From Piscinibacter gummiphilus (lineage in GTDB: Bacteria; Pseudomonadota; Gammaproteobacteria; Burkholderiales; Burkholderiaceae_C): 64,000 nt of DNA. The stretch lies in the NCBI RefSeq assembly GCF_002116905.1, contig NZ_CP015118.1, positions 4,402,001-4,466,000 of the forward strand, read 5' to 3'. The notes under the pieces were generated by a model. It was not told the origin of the DNA and ran no database searches. It saw only the letters and a list, made by a program, of their open reading frames with translations. Position 1 is the stretch's first letter. Every line of letters begins with the position of its first letter. A program made the position numbers and the translations under genes. Of the stretch, positions 1-7,232 are shown piece by piece.

Positions 1-1
1 G

Positions 2-1549
2 GACGAGGCCTTCACGAAGTTCGAAGCCCAGATCTCGTCGGACGCGGAACGCGAAGCCTTCAACGACCTGAAGAACGATCGCGTGAGCTTCGACGCCTCG
101 CATCGCAAGCTGGCCGAGCTGGCCGCCGGGGGCGAAGCGCTGTTCCCCGTGGCCCGCGCGTGGCTGCAGGGTGAATCGCTGGTGTCGTTCCGCAACATGC
201 TGACCAACGTGGGCAAGCTCACCGACGCGAACGTCGAAGGCGCCGACCTCGCCGGCAAACAGGCCGAGGCCACGTACCAGGCGGCCCGTCTCTGGGTCAT
301 GGGCTTCGTCGCCGCCGCCATCGCCATCGCCATCGGCATGGCCGTCTGGATCACCCGCCTGATCACCCGCCCGGTCGCCCGCGCCGTCCAGGCCGCCGAA
401 CGCATCGCCGCCGGCGACCTCACCGTCGACCTGCACACCACCGGCAAGGACGAAACCGCCGTGCTGCTGCAGACGCTGGGCGGCATGAAGGACCAGCTCG
501 CCCGCATCGTGGGCGGTGTGCGCCAGAACGCCGACGGCGTGGCCACGGCCAGCGCCCAGATCGCCTCGGGCAACAACGACCTGAGCGCCCGCACCGAACA
601 GCAGGCCAGCGCCCTCGAAGAGACCGCCGCCTCGATGGAAGAACTGTCGAGCACCGTCAAGCAGAACGCCGACAACGCACGCCAGGCCAACCAGCTCGCG
701 ATGGGCGCGTCCACCGTGGCCGTCCAGGGCGGTGAAGTCGTGAGCCGCGTCGTCGACACGATGAAGGGCATCAACGACAGCTCGAAGAAGATCGTCGACA
801 TCATCAGCGTCATCGACGGCATCGCCTTCCAGACGAACATCCTGGCGCTCAACGCCGCGGTGGAAGCCGCCCGTGCCGGCGAACAGGGCCGCGGTTTCGC
901 GGTGGTGGCCGGTGAAGTGCGTTCGCTCGCGCAGCGCAGCGCCGAAGCGGCGAAAGAGATCAAGACCCTCATCAGCGACAGCGTCGAACGCGTCGAGCAA
1001 GGCACCACGCTCGTGGACCAGGCCGGCACCACGATGCAGGAGGTGGTGGGCGCCATCCGCCGCGTGACCGACATCATGGGCGAGATCAGCGCGGCCAGCA
1101 CCGAGCAGAGCAGCGGGGTCGCGCAGGTCGGCGAAGCCGTCACCCAGATGGACCAGGCCACGCAGCAGAACGCTGCGCTCGTCGAGGAATCGGCGGCCGC
1201 CGCCGAAAGCCTCAAGGTGCAGGCCCGCGCGCTGCTGGAGGCCGTGTCGGTCTTCAAGCTCGAGCACGGCAGCAGCACCTTCGTGCCGTCCACGCCCAAG
1301 GCCGATCCGGCCCCGGTGGTGACGGCCAAGGTGGAGCCGGTGCTGGCGCCGAAGCCGGTCGTCGAGGCTCCGAAGGCCGAAACCCCCAAGGTGGAACGCC
1401 GCAGCCCGAACCGCGCCAAGAACGTCGTGCGCCCGGACTTCGCGAAGACCGAACCGAAGGCCCTGCCCGCTGCCGCGCCGACCGCGTCGAAGACCATTCC
1501 CACCGCCGCCGCGTCCAGCACGGGGACGGACGATTGGGAGACCTTCTGA
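2..1549 (+). CDS. Methyl-accepting chemotaxis protein, 5' end outside the window
   Basis: Inner-membrane chemoreceptor that signals to CheA/CheW. The frame is open from the first bases of the window, so the start, the first membrane segment and most of the periplasmic sensor are missing. What remains is the end of a helical periplasmic domain, a membrane segment at about 290-350 (MGFVAAAIAIAIGMAVW), a HAMP domain (ITRPVARAVQAAERIAAGDL) and a full cytoplasmic signalling hairpin. The highly conserved tip is present (DGIAFQTNILALNAAVEAAR). A Pro/Ala/Lys-rich tail of about 90 residues ends in DDWETF. That WETF end matches the pentapeptide used by high-abundance receptors to tether CheR and CheB, so this receptor is probably its own adaptation hub. 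The ligand cannot be told. A strong hairpin follows the stop. Confidence 0.95.
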   Translation, partial: DEAFTKFEAQISSDAEREAFNDLKNDRVSFDASHRKLAELAAGGEALFPVARAWLQGESLVSFRNMLTNVGKLTDANVEGADLAGKQAEATYQAARLWVMGFVAAAIAIAIGMAVWITRLITRPVARAVQAAERIAAGDLTVDLHTTGKDETAVLLQTLGGMKDQLARIVGGVRQNADGVATASAQIASGNNDLSARTEQQASALEETAASMEELSSTVKQNADNARQANQLAMGASTVAVQGGEVVSRVVDTMKGINDSSKKIVDIISVIDGIAFQTNILALNAAVEAARAGEQGRGFAVVAGEVRSLAQRSAEAAKEIKTLISDSVERVEQGTTLVDQAGTTMQEVVGAIRRVTDIMGEISAASTEQSSGVAQVGEAVTQMDQATQQNAALVEESAAAAESLKVQARALLEAVSVFKLEHGSSTFVPSTPKADPAPVVTAKVEPVLAPKPVVEAPKAETPKVERRSPNRAKNVVRPDFAKTEPKALPAAAPTASKTIPTAAASSTGTDDWETF

Positions 1550-1566
1550 TCGGCTCGCGCTGAACG

Positions 1567-1600
1567 AACGAACAACCCGGCCTCGGCCGGGTTGTTCGTT
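1567..1600 (+). terminator. Hairpin after the chemoreceptor gene
   Basis: A perfect inverted repeat of 15-16 bases either side of a short loop (AACGAACAACCCGGCC pairs with GGCCGGGTTGTTCGTT) starts 18 bases after the stop codon. The right arm ends in TTGTTCGTT, which gives a T-rich 3' side. It fits an intrinsic terminator for the chemoreceptor transcript. Confidence 0.8.
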
Positions 1601-1816
1601 TCGAGGATCCGCTTCAACCTGAACACCTCGCCGTCGTCCTGACCGTCGACGGCCAGGCCGACGAGGCCATGACCACCGCGCTGCGCAACAAGGCGTTCGC
1701 TCTGCCCAGGGAGTTTTTCATGGGCAAACTGTTTCTCGTGGTCGCGAGACGCTGAGCACCTTGGCGTCGCGCAGGCCCGGCCTCAGCCTCGCACGGGAAG
1801 TGCCGATAAGAACGGC

Positions 1817-2032
1817 ATGGTCATCACCAACTCCCCCAGCGTCGGCGCCGCGGTCAACAGCGCCTCCAACAGCACGCCTGGCAGCGTCGGCGAAGCCGCG
1901 GGCGTGATGGTGCTCCGCAAGGCCCTCGACACGCAGGCCGCCGGTGCCGCGGCGCTGATCGCCGCGTTGCCGCAGCAGCCCGCGCTGGCCACGGAAGGCA
2001 ATCTCGGGCGGAACGTCAACACCTACGCCTGA
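1817..2032 (+). CDS. YjfB-like putative motility protein, 71 aa
   Basis: Small protein resembling the YjfB putative motility family (Pfam YjfB_motility). The features I recognise are the central VLRKALDTQAAGAAALIAAL segment and the C-terminal NVNTYA, which corresponds to the NVNTFA/VNTYA ending typical of this family. The length (71 residues) also fits. The molecular role of the family is not established; the association with motility is by genomic context in other bacteria, and here it sits next to a chemoreceptor. The ATG has only a weak upstream GGGAAG, so the start is uncertain. The 216 bases between the chemoreceptor terminator and this gene hold no gene I can support. Confidence 0.7.
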   Translation: MVITNSPSVGAAVNSASNSTPGSVGEAAGVMVLRKALDTQAAGAAALIAALPQQPALATEGNLGRNVNTYA

Positions 2033-2074
2033 CCTGCTCACGGCGAGCGGGAATCGCCGCGACGAGCGCGAGGT

Positions 2075-2578
2075 TCATGGCACGGCCCGATGGCACGCCA
2101 TGCTCGCCTGAACGATGCGCCAGCCGCGCGAAGGCACCGGCGACGTGGCCCCAGACGGGTCGATGCGCTTGACGTCCACCGCGCAAAAGTCCGGCTTGCC
2201 GAAACCGCCGGAGGACCTGAAGTCGACCAGTTGGTACTGCACGTTGGCCTCAGGAACGAAGGAGACGGCGATGCGGCAACTGCTGTTGTTCATGCTGGCC
2301 GTGTCCAGGCCGAAGAACTTCTCCTCGCCGGGCACCAGGCGCATCGGGCGGGACGAGCCAGCCCTCGGCACCTCGGTGCGCCCTTGGACACAACCCTTGG
2401 CGTTGAACTGCAGTGCGTACAAGGCCGGGCCCATGGTAGACGACCCCTTGAACACCGCGGTGGCGGCGTCGGGCGCGTCCTCCGCCGGCGCCTGATGCTG
2501 CTTGCCAGCGCAGCCGATCAACGCAGCAGCGCAAAGAAGGGGAAGGGCACGGTGTGGAAGGTGTTGCAAGAACGGCAT
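2075..2578 (-). CDS. Putative lipoprotein of unknown function
   Basis: Predicted exported lipoprotein of 167 residues. The N-terminus has a basic start, a hydrophobic stretch (ALPLLCAAALIGC) and the lipobox LIGC followed by AGKQ, so Cys would be acylated and the protein held in a membrane, probably the outer one. The rest is a compact domain of about 130 residues with four Cys that could form disulfides; I do not recognise it. The start was chosen at the ATG preceded by AGGAG at good spacing; an upstream ATG in frame would add 16 residues and disturb the signal peptide. It faces the YjfB-like gene convergently and is probably its own transcript. Confidence 0.7.
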   Translation of the reverse strand: MPFLQHLPHRALPLLCAAALIGCAGKQHQAPAEDAPDAATAVFKGSSTMGPALYALQFNAKGCVQGRTEVPRAGSSRPMRLVPGEEKFFGLDTASMNNSSCRIAVSFVPEANVQYQLVDFRSSGGFGKPDFCAVDVKRIDPSGATSPVPSRGWRIVQASMACHRAVP

Positions 2579-2831
2579 GGTCTGGCTCCTGGATGACGTC
2601 ATCTTGGAGCAGAACCTTTGTCGCAACGGAGCGACCGCCGCAACCGCCGGTTGACCGGAAGGGTCTTCAGGCGCAATGCGTCCCGCCGTCGGGCCGGCCG
2701 CAGCGACGCCGTCGATCGAACGAAGCCGTGCGACTTGATCGCCCCGGCTTCCACTGCCCGGCCCGCGCTTGCGAGACAGGCCACCTCATCCCGACAATGT
2801 GCGCTCCGAAGCAGAAACGAGGAGCGTCTCC

Positions 2832-3236
2832 GTGCTGTCCCACATCTTCGTGAGCGTCCAGGACTTCGACCGGGCACTGAAGTTCTACACCGGGCTGATG
2901 TCCCTGCTGGGCAACGAGCTTCGCTTCAGTGAACCGGATCGGCCGTGGGCTGGCTGGCACTCCGTGGGCGCTTCCCGCCCGTTCTTCGTCATCTGCAAGC
3001 CCTACAACGGCGAACCGCACGATCCGGGCAACGGCCAGATGGTCGCGTTCCTGGCCAGGGAACGGGCCGACGTCGCCGCGGCCCACACCTATGCAGTCGA
3101 CCATGGAGGCACCTCCGAAGGTCTGCCCGGCTTGCGGCCGGAGTACCACCCGAACTACTACGGTGCCTACTTCCGGGACACGGAAGGCAACAAGCTGTGC
3201 GTGGCGTGCCATGAGAGCGAAGGGCCGCACGCTTGA
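2832..3236 (+). CDS. VOC (glyoxalase/bleomycin resistance) family protein
   Basis: Cytoplasmic single VOC domain of 134 residues. It starts with the usual first strand (VLSHIFVSVQDFDRALKFY) and closes with YYGAYFRDTEGNKLCVACH, where the family normally has a metal-binding Glu in a DPxGN-like turn. The substrate cannot be inferred; many such proteins act on glutathione adducts, antibiotics or small aromatic compounds, and many are unassigned. The GTG start was chosen because GAGGAG lies eight bases upstream and because the beta strand should begin right at the N-terminus; an in-frame upstream ATG would add an unstructured Arg/Glu-rich stretch. No partner gene is coupled to it. Confidence 0.8.
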   Translation: MLSHIFVSVQDFDRALKFYTGLMSLLGNELRFSEPDRPWAGWHSVGASRPFFVICKPYNGEPHDPGNGQMVAFLARERADVAAAHTYAVDHGGTSEGLPGLRPEYHPNYYGAYFRDTEGNKLCVACHESEGPHA

Positions 3237-3524
3237 TGAAAGTCGCTTCCCGGGGCAGCCTGTAGACGCTCTGGGTCAGCCTGGAGTGTCGAGTTCAGAT
3301 TCAGACCTTCCCCCCCCAAGGCCGCCTCCGCGACCGGAATCGTTGAAGTGGCCGATGACCCCGGATCGTCCGCTACAACGTCCGAGCGTTTCGCCCCCGG
3401 AAAGAAATGGTCTTTGTGGCTCACCGCATGAGCCTCTGGTGCGGCAAGATGCCAAGCTCACCATGCAGCCCAGGCCGAGGTCTCGCATGCGACCTTCGGA
3501 TCACCGACTCAAGGAGCGACAGAG

Positions 3525-4535
3525 ATGCACAGGGGATCGTTCAGCTTCATGGCTTCCCAGGAGGCCTACGCCAAGGCATCCAAGCGCTGGTACGTGTCGC
3601 CGCTGCAGTGCGATTGCTTCTGGTTCGATCTGGTCGTGAATCCGCCGCAGGGGCCCGGCGTTCCGGAGCCCATCAAGGGACATTTCCAGGAATTGAAACG
3701 GCGAGTCGAGGAGTCTCTGGAAAAGAGGTTCATCTACCTGTACGGCTCGCGGAAGAAGGTCCGGCTGAATGCCCGGAAGCCCCTGAACCGAGGGTTCTTT
3801 CGCCGCCACGTCTCGGTGAACGTCCTCGTCGGCGCGGAGGGACGGCGTCGGCGCGTGCCGTGCGACCTCACTCCGCTCGGGATCCGTGATCCAGCAACCT
3901 GCCGGGTGCGGGCGACGGACAAGCTCCTCAGCGTTTCCCAGGACGGAAAGCAATGGATCTCCACGTCGATCCATGACTTCCTGCAGGTGTGCGCCCTTGA
4001 GGACATCGGGCTTTCCACCGACATCCACTACGTCGGACTCACGAAGAACCCTCACACCAGGCCCCTTGGCCGCGAGCATCGGGGTTATGGGGACATGGTC
4101 TATGGCGTCGGCAGCGACGACAACGACTTCTTCCTCTATGTCGCCGTGTTCAAGGTGATGACCAGCGCAGCCCACCCGGCGAGCGGCCTCAACTTTCTCG
4201 TCGCCAACGCCATGACCAATGAAGTTCCCGCCCAGCCGGAGGGGCAACTCATCGAAGGTGCGTTGATCGCATACTTCGACAGCGAGTATCAGGACGAGCA
4301 AGGGGCTGGGGAACGGGCAAAGCTCGAGGCGCAACTCCGCCGCCTTCAACGCGAACACGCCATCGAGTCCGTCGTCATCGATTTCGAGATCGAGGGAGAC
4401 TCGCCCTACTATCGCCTGGGCTCGCGTGCGCGCATCGCCGCCCAGCGTCACGTGTTCCGTTGTCATCTTGTCGACGACCTGCTCGCGATCGAACCTCTCG
4501 GAGAGGCGTTCGACGCCAACGCACTTTTCGTTTGA
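3525..4535 (+). CDS. Unassigned protein with GIY-YIG-like motifs, 336 aa
   Basis: I do not recognise the family as a whole. Two stretches resemble the GIY-YIG nuclease fold. At residues 169-185, YVGLTKNPHTRPLGREH has the YVG strand, an Arg ten residues later and a nearby His, as in homing and restriction endonucleases of that class. At 241-256, QLIEGALIAYFDSEYQ matches the metal-binding Glu helix and the F-x-P/S-x-Y-N/Q ending. The first GIY strand is not obvious. The N-terminal 150 residues are basic and Cys-containing. No signal peptide or membrane segment is seen. AAGGAG precedes the ATG. GC is lower than in neighbouring genes. It sits beside a TerD-domain gene in a patch with other signs of insertion. 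It could equally be a non-nuclease accessory protein. Confidence 0.6.
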   Translation: MHRGSFSFMASQEAYAKASKRWYVSPLQCDCFWFDLVVNPPQGPGVPEPIKGHFQELKRRVEESLEKRFIYLYGSRKKVRLNARKPLNRGFFRRHVSVNVLVGAEGRRRRVPCDLTPLGIRDPATCRVRATDKLLSVSQDGKQWISTSIHDFLQVCALEDIGLSTDIHYVGLTKNPHTRPLGREHRGYGDMVYGVGSDDNDFFLYVAVFKVMTSAAHPASGLNFLVANAMTNEVPAQPEGQLIEGALIAYFDSEYQDEQGAGERAKLEAQLRRLQREHAIESVVIDFEIEGDSPYYRLGSRARIAAQRHVFRCHLVDDLLAIEPLGEAFDANALFV

Positions 4536-4547
4536 GGGCCGTCACAC

Positions 4548-4699
4548 GCCCTCCCCCGGCGGTACGCCCCGCGTCGCCAACGCCCTCCCAATCCGATGCC
4601 GATTCTCCGTCGTCTTCGGCGCATGCTGCGTGAACCACGACCGCACGTCCTCCTCCAGCCCGATGCCTTGCATTTGGTTGTAGAGAGCCTTCTTGAGCG
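4548..4699. repeat. Direct repeat, left copy (displaced 3' end of a radical SAM gene)
   Basis: This stretch aligns without gaps to 7081-7232 in the same orientation. Over its last 134 bases I count 14 mismatches, about 90% identity; the first 18 bases are less alike. Read on the minus strand it is still an open coding frame encoding about 50 residues (KKALYN...GLEEDVRSWFTQH...RALATRG) that match the C-terminus of the radical SAM protein. It has lost the stop and ends seven residues later. Upstream of the LKKAL codons, similarity stops abruptly. It is a fragment, not a gene. Confidence 0.9.
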
Positions 4700-4893
4700 G
4701 GCGCTCAGGGTGAGGTCTGGAGTTGCGGTTCAGATTTCATATGTGACCTCGACAGCGTGATCGAGAGGAACAGCGACAGGCGTCGGCCTCGCCGAGCCCA
4801 GTGGACCCGATGCGGTTGCGCTAAGATCATCCGCGCGGCTATGGGGGTCCTTCCTTCTCAAACCTCTGAACCTAGGGCTCCCGCTTTCCGCTC

Positions 4894-4916
4894 ATCGCCT
4901 GCCTTCGGCAGGCGAT
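4894..4916 (+). promoter_or_regulatory. Stem-loop in the 5' leader of the TerD-domain gene
   Basis: ATCGCCTGCC and GGCAGGCGAT form a perfect ten-base stem around a TTC loop, 20 bases before the start codon and just ahead of the ribosome site GGGGAGAG. The following CTTGTTTCTG is only mildly T-rich. It could end readthrough from the left or protect the mRNA. A similar hairpin precedes the AtuA-family gene. Confidence 0.6.
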
Positions 4917-4936
4917 CTTGTTTCTGGGGAGAGTGA

Positions 4937-7015
4937 ATGAACGAGCTCTATCTGCGTCGTCGCCTGCGATTGCATGTCCAGCCCGGGACGGCCTGTGTCA
5001 CGCCGCAGCGGATGGCGGGGATGATGCAGGAACTGGAGGCGCTGGGTTTCGTGCTGGCCGATGATCTCGTGTCGAGACTTTCCACCTGGTCCCCCGAGGA
5101 CGCGGCCCGGCTGTTGCGGGACGCCACGCGCGAGATGCGAAAGCTTGTGGGAGCGCACCGCCAGCACGTCCCGCTTCATGCCGGCTTTCCGGCCCAGGTG
5201 ATGGCGCTGTCGGATGCGCAGCTGTACCTGAACGCGGTGAGCCACTATGTGAGCTTGCGCCGCATTCCGTCCGAAGGTGATGAACGCCCCCCGCTGCTGA
5301 ACAACAGGTCCCCCCGAGTCGTGGAGCTGGGCTCCCTCGAGGACTTCGAGGCCATCTGCACCCGGCTGGCGGGGGCGGCCGCATCGCTCTCCGAGCAGGA
5401 TCGGGCGGACTTGTCCTGGTTCATGCGGCAGTACCAGGCCGATGTGTTCCGCCTGCTGCCGGCCAAGTTCCCGTTCAAGGAAAACCTCGCGCTCGTCGCG
5501 GCCCAGCTGATGCTGCATGCGGGCGAGGATGAGCGCACCCAACGCCTGCTCGACGAACACTGCCGCACGGCGACCGATGTGTTGCGGCTGGCCGCAGGTC
5601 TGTCGGGCGGCGATGTGTCGCTGGCCGCGCCCACGCGATTCACCCGATTCACGCGTCGTCAGCGCCGCGTGCTGCTGGGCCTGCTCGAGGGCTCTCCTGC
5701 GCTGACAGAAGACTTGCGCCGCCGGTCGGAAGCGTTCAAGCGGCTGGGCGAGCGGCTGCATCCGGGCGAGCATGCCGGGCGCTTTCCGAAGACGGCAGAA
5801 GCCTTCTCGGTCATCCGCGACGCTCTGCCCTTCGACACCTTCAACGGGCGCGTCGAACGGGCGCTGGCGAGCGGTGACGTGATGGCGGCGGCTCTGGCAC
5901 TGGAAGCCCGTCCTGGCGAGTACGCCCGCCGCCTGGATGCGCTGCTGCGCAAGTGCGACGAGCCGGCGGTCCTGGTGGCGCGCTTCGCCGCGTTGGCATC
6001 GCGCGTGTCGACGGCGGTGCTGCTGCAGGTTCTGGCGCATTTCAAGGCCCGTGACGGCCAGGCGCGGTTGCGTGTGTTCTTCCCGAAAGGGGACGTGGCC
6101 AAGGTCTTCGCGCAGCGGGATGCGCGCGAGCCGGTGGATGCGCACACCGCGCGGCAGGTGGTTCACGGCTGCGAGCAGGCGTTGCTGGCCCGCTTCGCGG
6201 CATTGCCCTCGCTGGGCCGCTGCCATGTGGATCCGGCTCTGGCCCATCACGTGGTGCCGCTGGCGCAACGCGCGGCCAGCAAGGCACTGCGCACCCTTGC
6301 AAGGGGCAGTCGCATCCCGATGCCTGAGGGCGGTTTCGTGCGCCTGTTCCTGTGGTGGATGAACGGACGCTCGCGAGTGGACATCGACTTGTCGGTGGTG
6401 CTGTACGGCGACGACCATCGCTACATCGACACCATCGCCTTCTACAACCTGCGAGGTTGGGGCGCCCACCACAGCGGGGACATCGTCGACGCCCCTCAGG
6501 GCGCGGCGGAGTTCATCGACCTGAACGTGCAGATGCTGCGCGCCCGTGGCGTTCGTTTCGTGCTGATGTGCGTCAACAGCTACTCGGGTCAAGCCTACTG
6601 CGACCTGCCCGAGTGTTTCGCGGGTTGGATGTCGCGCACGGATCTGAACTCGGGGGAGCCTTTCGAGGCGAAGACCGTGGTGGACCGCGTCGACCTGGCG
6701 TCCGACACCCGGATCAGCCTGCCACTGGCACTGGACCTGCAACGCCGAGAGGTCCTGTGGGCCGACATCGGACTCCAGGACCACCCGCGCTTCGCCAACA
6801 GCGTGGAGAGCAACCTGGCCGGTGTGTCCCTGATGCTGCGTGCGCTGCATGAGATGGTAAAGCCGGACCTGCACACGCTGATGTCGCTGCATGCGCGAGC
6901 GCGAGGCACGCTGGTGGACGACCCCACGGATGCGGACACCCGCTTTGGCACGGCAAGCGGTTGCACGGTCACGCCATGGGATCAGGATCTGATTCGGTCG
7001 GAGTACCTGCTCTAG
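4937..7015 (+). CDS. Large protein with a C-terminal TerD domain
   Basis: A cytoplasmic protein of 692 residues. The last 220 residues are a TerD-type domain: VDIDLSVVLYGDD, then a YIDTIAFYNLR strand, the acidic loop HHSGDIVDAPQGAAEFIDL and LPECFAGWMSR. Asp-rich loops of this kind bind Ca2+ in TerD family proteins, which are linked to tellurite and general stress resistance, phage inhibition and colicin tolerance. Residues 1-450 are mostly helical, rich in Arg and Leu, and I do not recognise a known enzyme there. The length far exceeds plain TerD (about 190 residues), so this belongs to the multi-domain branch of the family. No other ter genes are present. It lies between two copies of a neighbouring gene's 3' end, which suggests it arrived by insertion. 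GGGGAGAG supports the start. Confidence 0.8.
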   Translation: MNELYLRRRLRLHVQPGTACVTPQRMAGMMQELEALGFVLADDLVSRLSTWSPEDAARLLRDATREMRKLVGAHRQHVPLHAGFPAQVMALSDAQLYLNAVSHYVSLRRIPSEGDERPPLLNNRSPRVVELGSLEDFEAICTRLAGAAASLSEQDRADLSWFMRQYQADVFRLLPAKFPFKENLALVAAQLMLHAGEDERTQRLLDEHCRTATDVLRLAAGLSGGDVSLAAPTRFTRFTRRQRRVLLGLLEGSPALTEDLRRRSEAFKRLGERLHPGEHAGRFPKTAEAFSVIRDALPFDTFNGRVERALASGDVMAAALALEARPGEYARRLDALLRKCDEPAVLVARFAALASRVSTAVLLQVLAHFKARDGQARLRVFFPKGDVAKVFAQRDAREPVDAHTARQVVHGCEQALLARFAALPSLGRCHVDPALAHHVVPLAQRAASKALRTLARGSRIPMPEGGFVRLFLWWMNGRSRVDIDLSVVLYGDDHRYIDTIAFYNLRGWGAHHSGDIVDAPQGAAEFIDLNVQMLRARGVRFVLMCVNSYSGQAYCDLPECFAGWMSRTDLNSGEPFEAKTVVDRVDLASDTRISLPLALDLQRREVLWADIGLQDHPRFANSVESNLAGVSLMLRALHEMVKPDLHTLMSLHARARGTLVDDPTDADTRFGTASGCTVTPWDQDLIRSEYLL

Positions 7016-7080
7016 GTCCGCACGGGCTGCTGCAGAAGCGGTTGCCCAAACCCGCCCCATGGGACGGTGCGTCGTTGACC

Positions 7081-7232
7081 GCCCTTCCCCCGCATTCAGC
7101 CCCGCGTCGCGAGCGCCCGCGCAATCCGATGCCGATTCACCGTGGTCTTCGGCACATGCTGCGTGAACCACGACCGCACGTCCTCTTCGAGCCCGATGCC
7201 GTGCATGTAGTTGTAGAGCGCCTTCTTCAGCG
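7081..7232. repeat. Direct repeat, right copy (3' end of the radical SAM gene)
   Basis: Partner of 4548-4699, offset 2533 bases, same orientation. This copy is the functional end of the intact radical SAM gene and carries its stop codon. The two copies bracket the TerD-domain gene and little else. Confidence 0.9.

Larger units (their letters stand above)
4536..4936. other. 401-base spacer with a gene-end remnant and a hairpin
   Basis: No complete gene is seen here. The left part holds a copy of the 3' end of the radical SAM gene found further right (listed separately). The middle has AT-richer sequence, including CATATGTGACC, that could hold the promoter of the TerD-domain gene, but no convincing -35/-10 pair stands out. 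The right end has a strong hairpin just ahead of that gene. Confidence 0.6.

Noticed and set aside
1601..1816. A short plus-strand frame before the YjfB-like gene (TVDGQADEAMTTALRNKAFA)
   Set aside because: It has no start with a ribosome site and no recognisable family; it may be a gene remnant but nothing supports that.
3281..4735. Short similar sequences CTGGAGTGTCGAGTTCAGAT and TCTGGAGTTGCGGTTCAGAT on both sides of the GIY-YIG-like gene
   Set aside because: About 20 bases with several mismatches; too weak to call an attachment or target-site duplication without comparison to other genomes.
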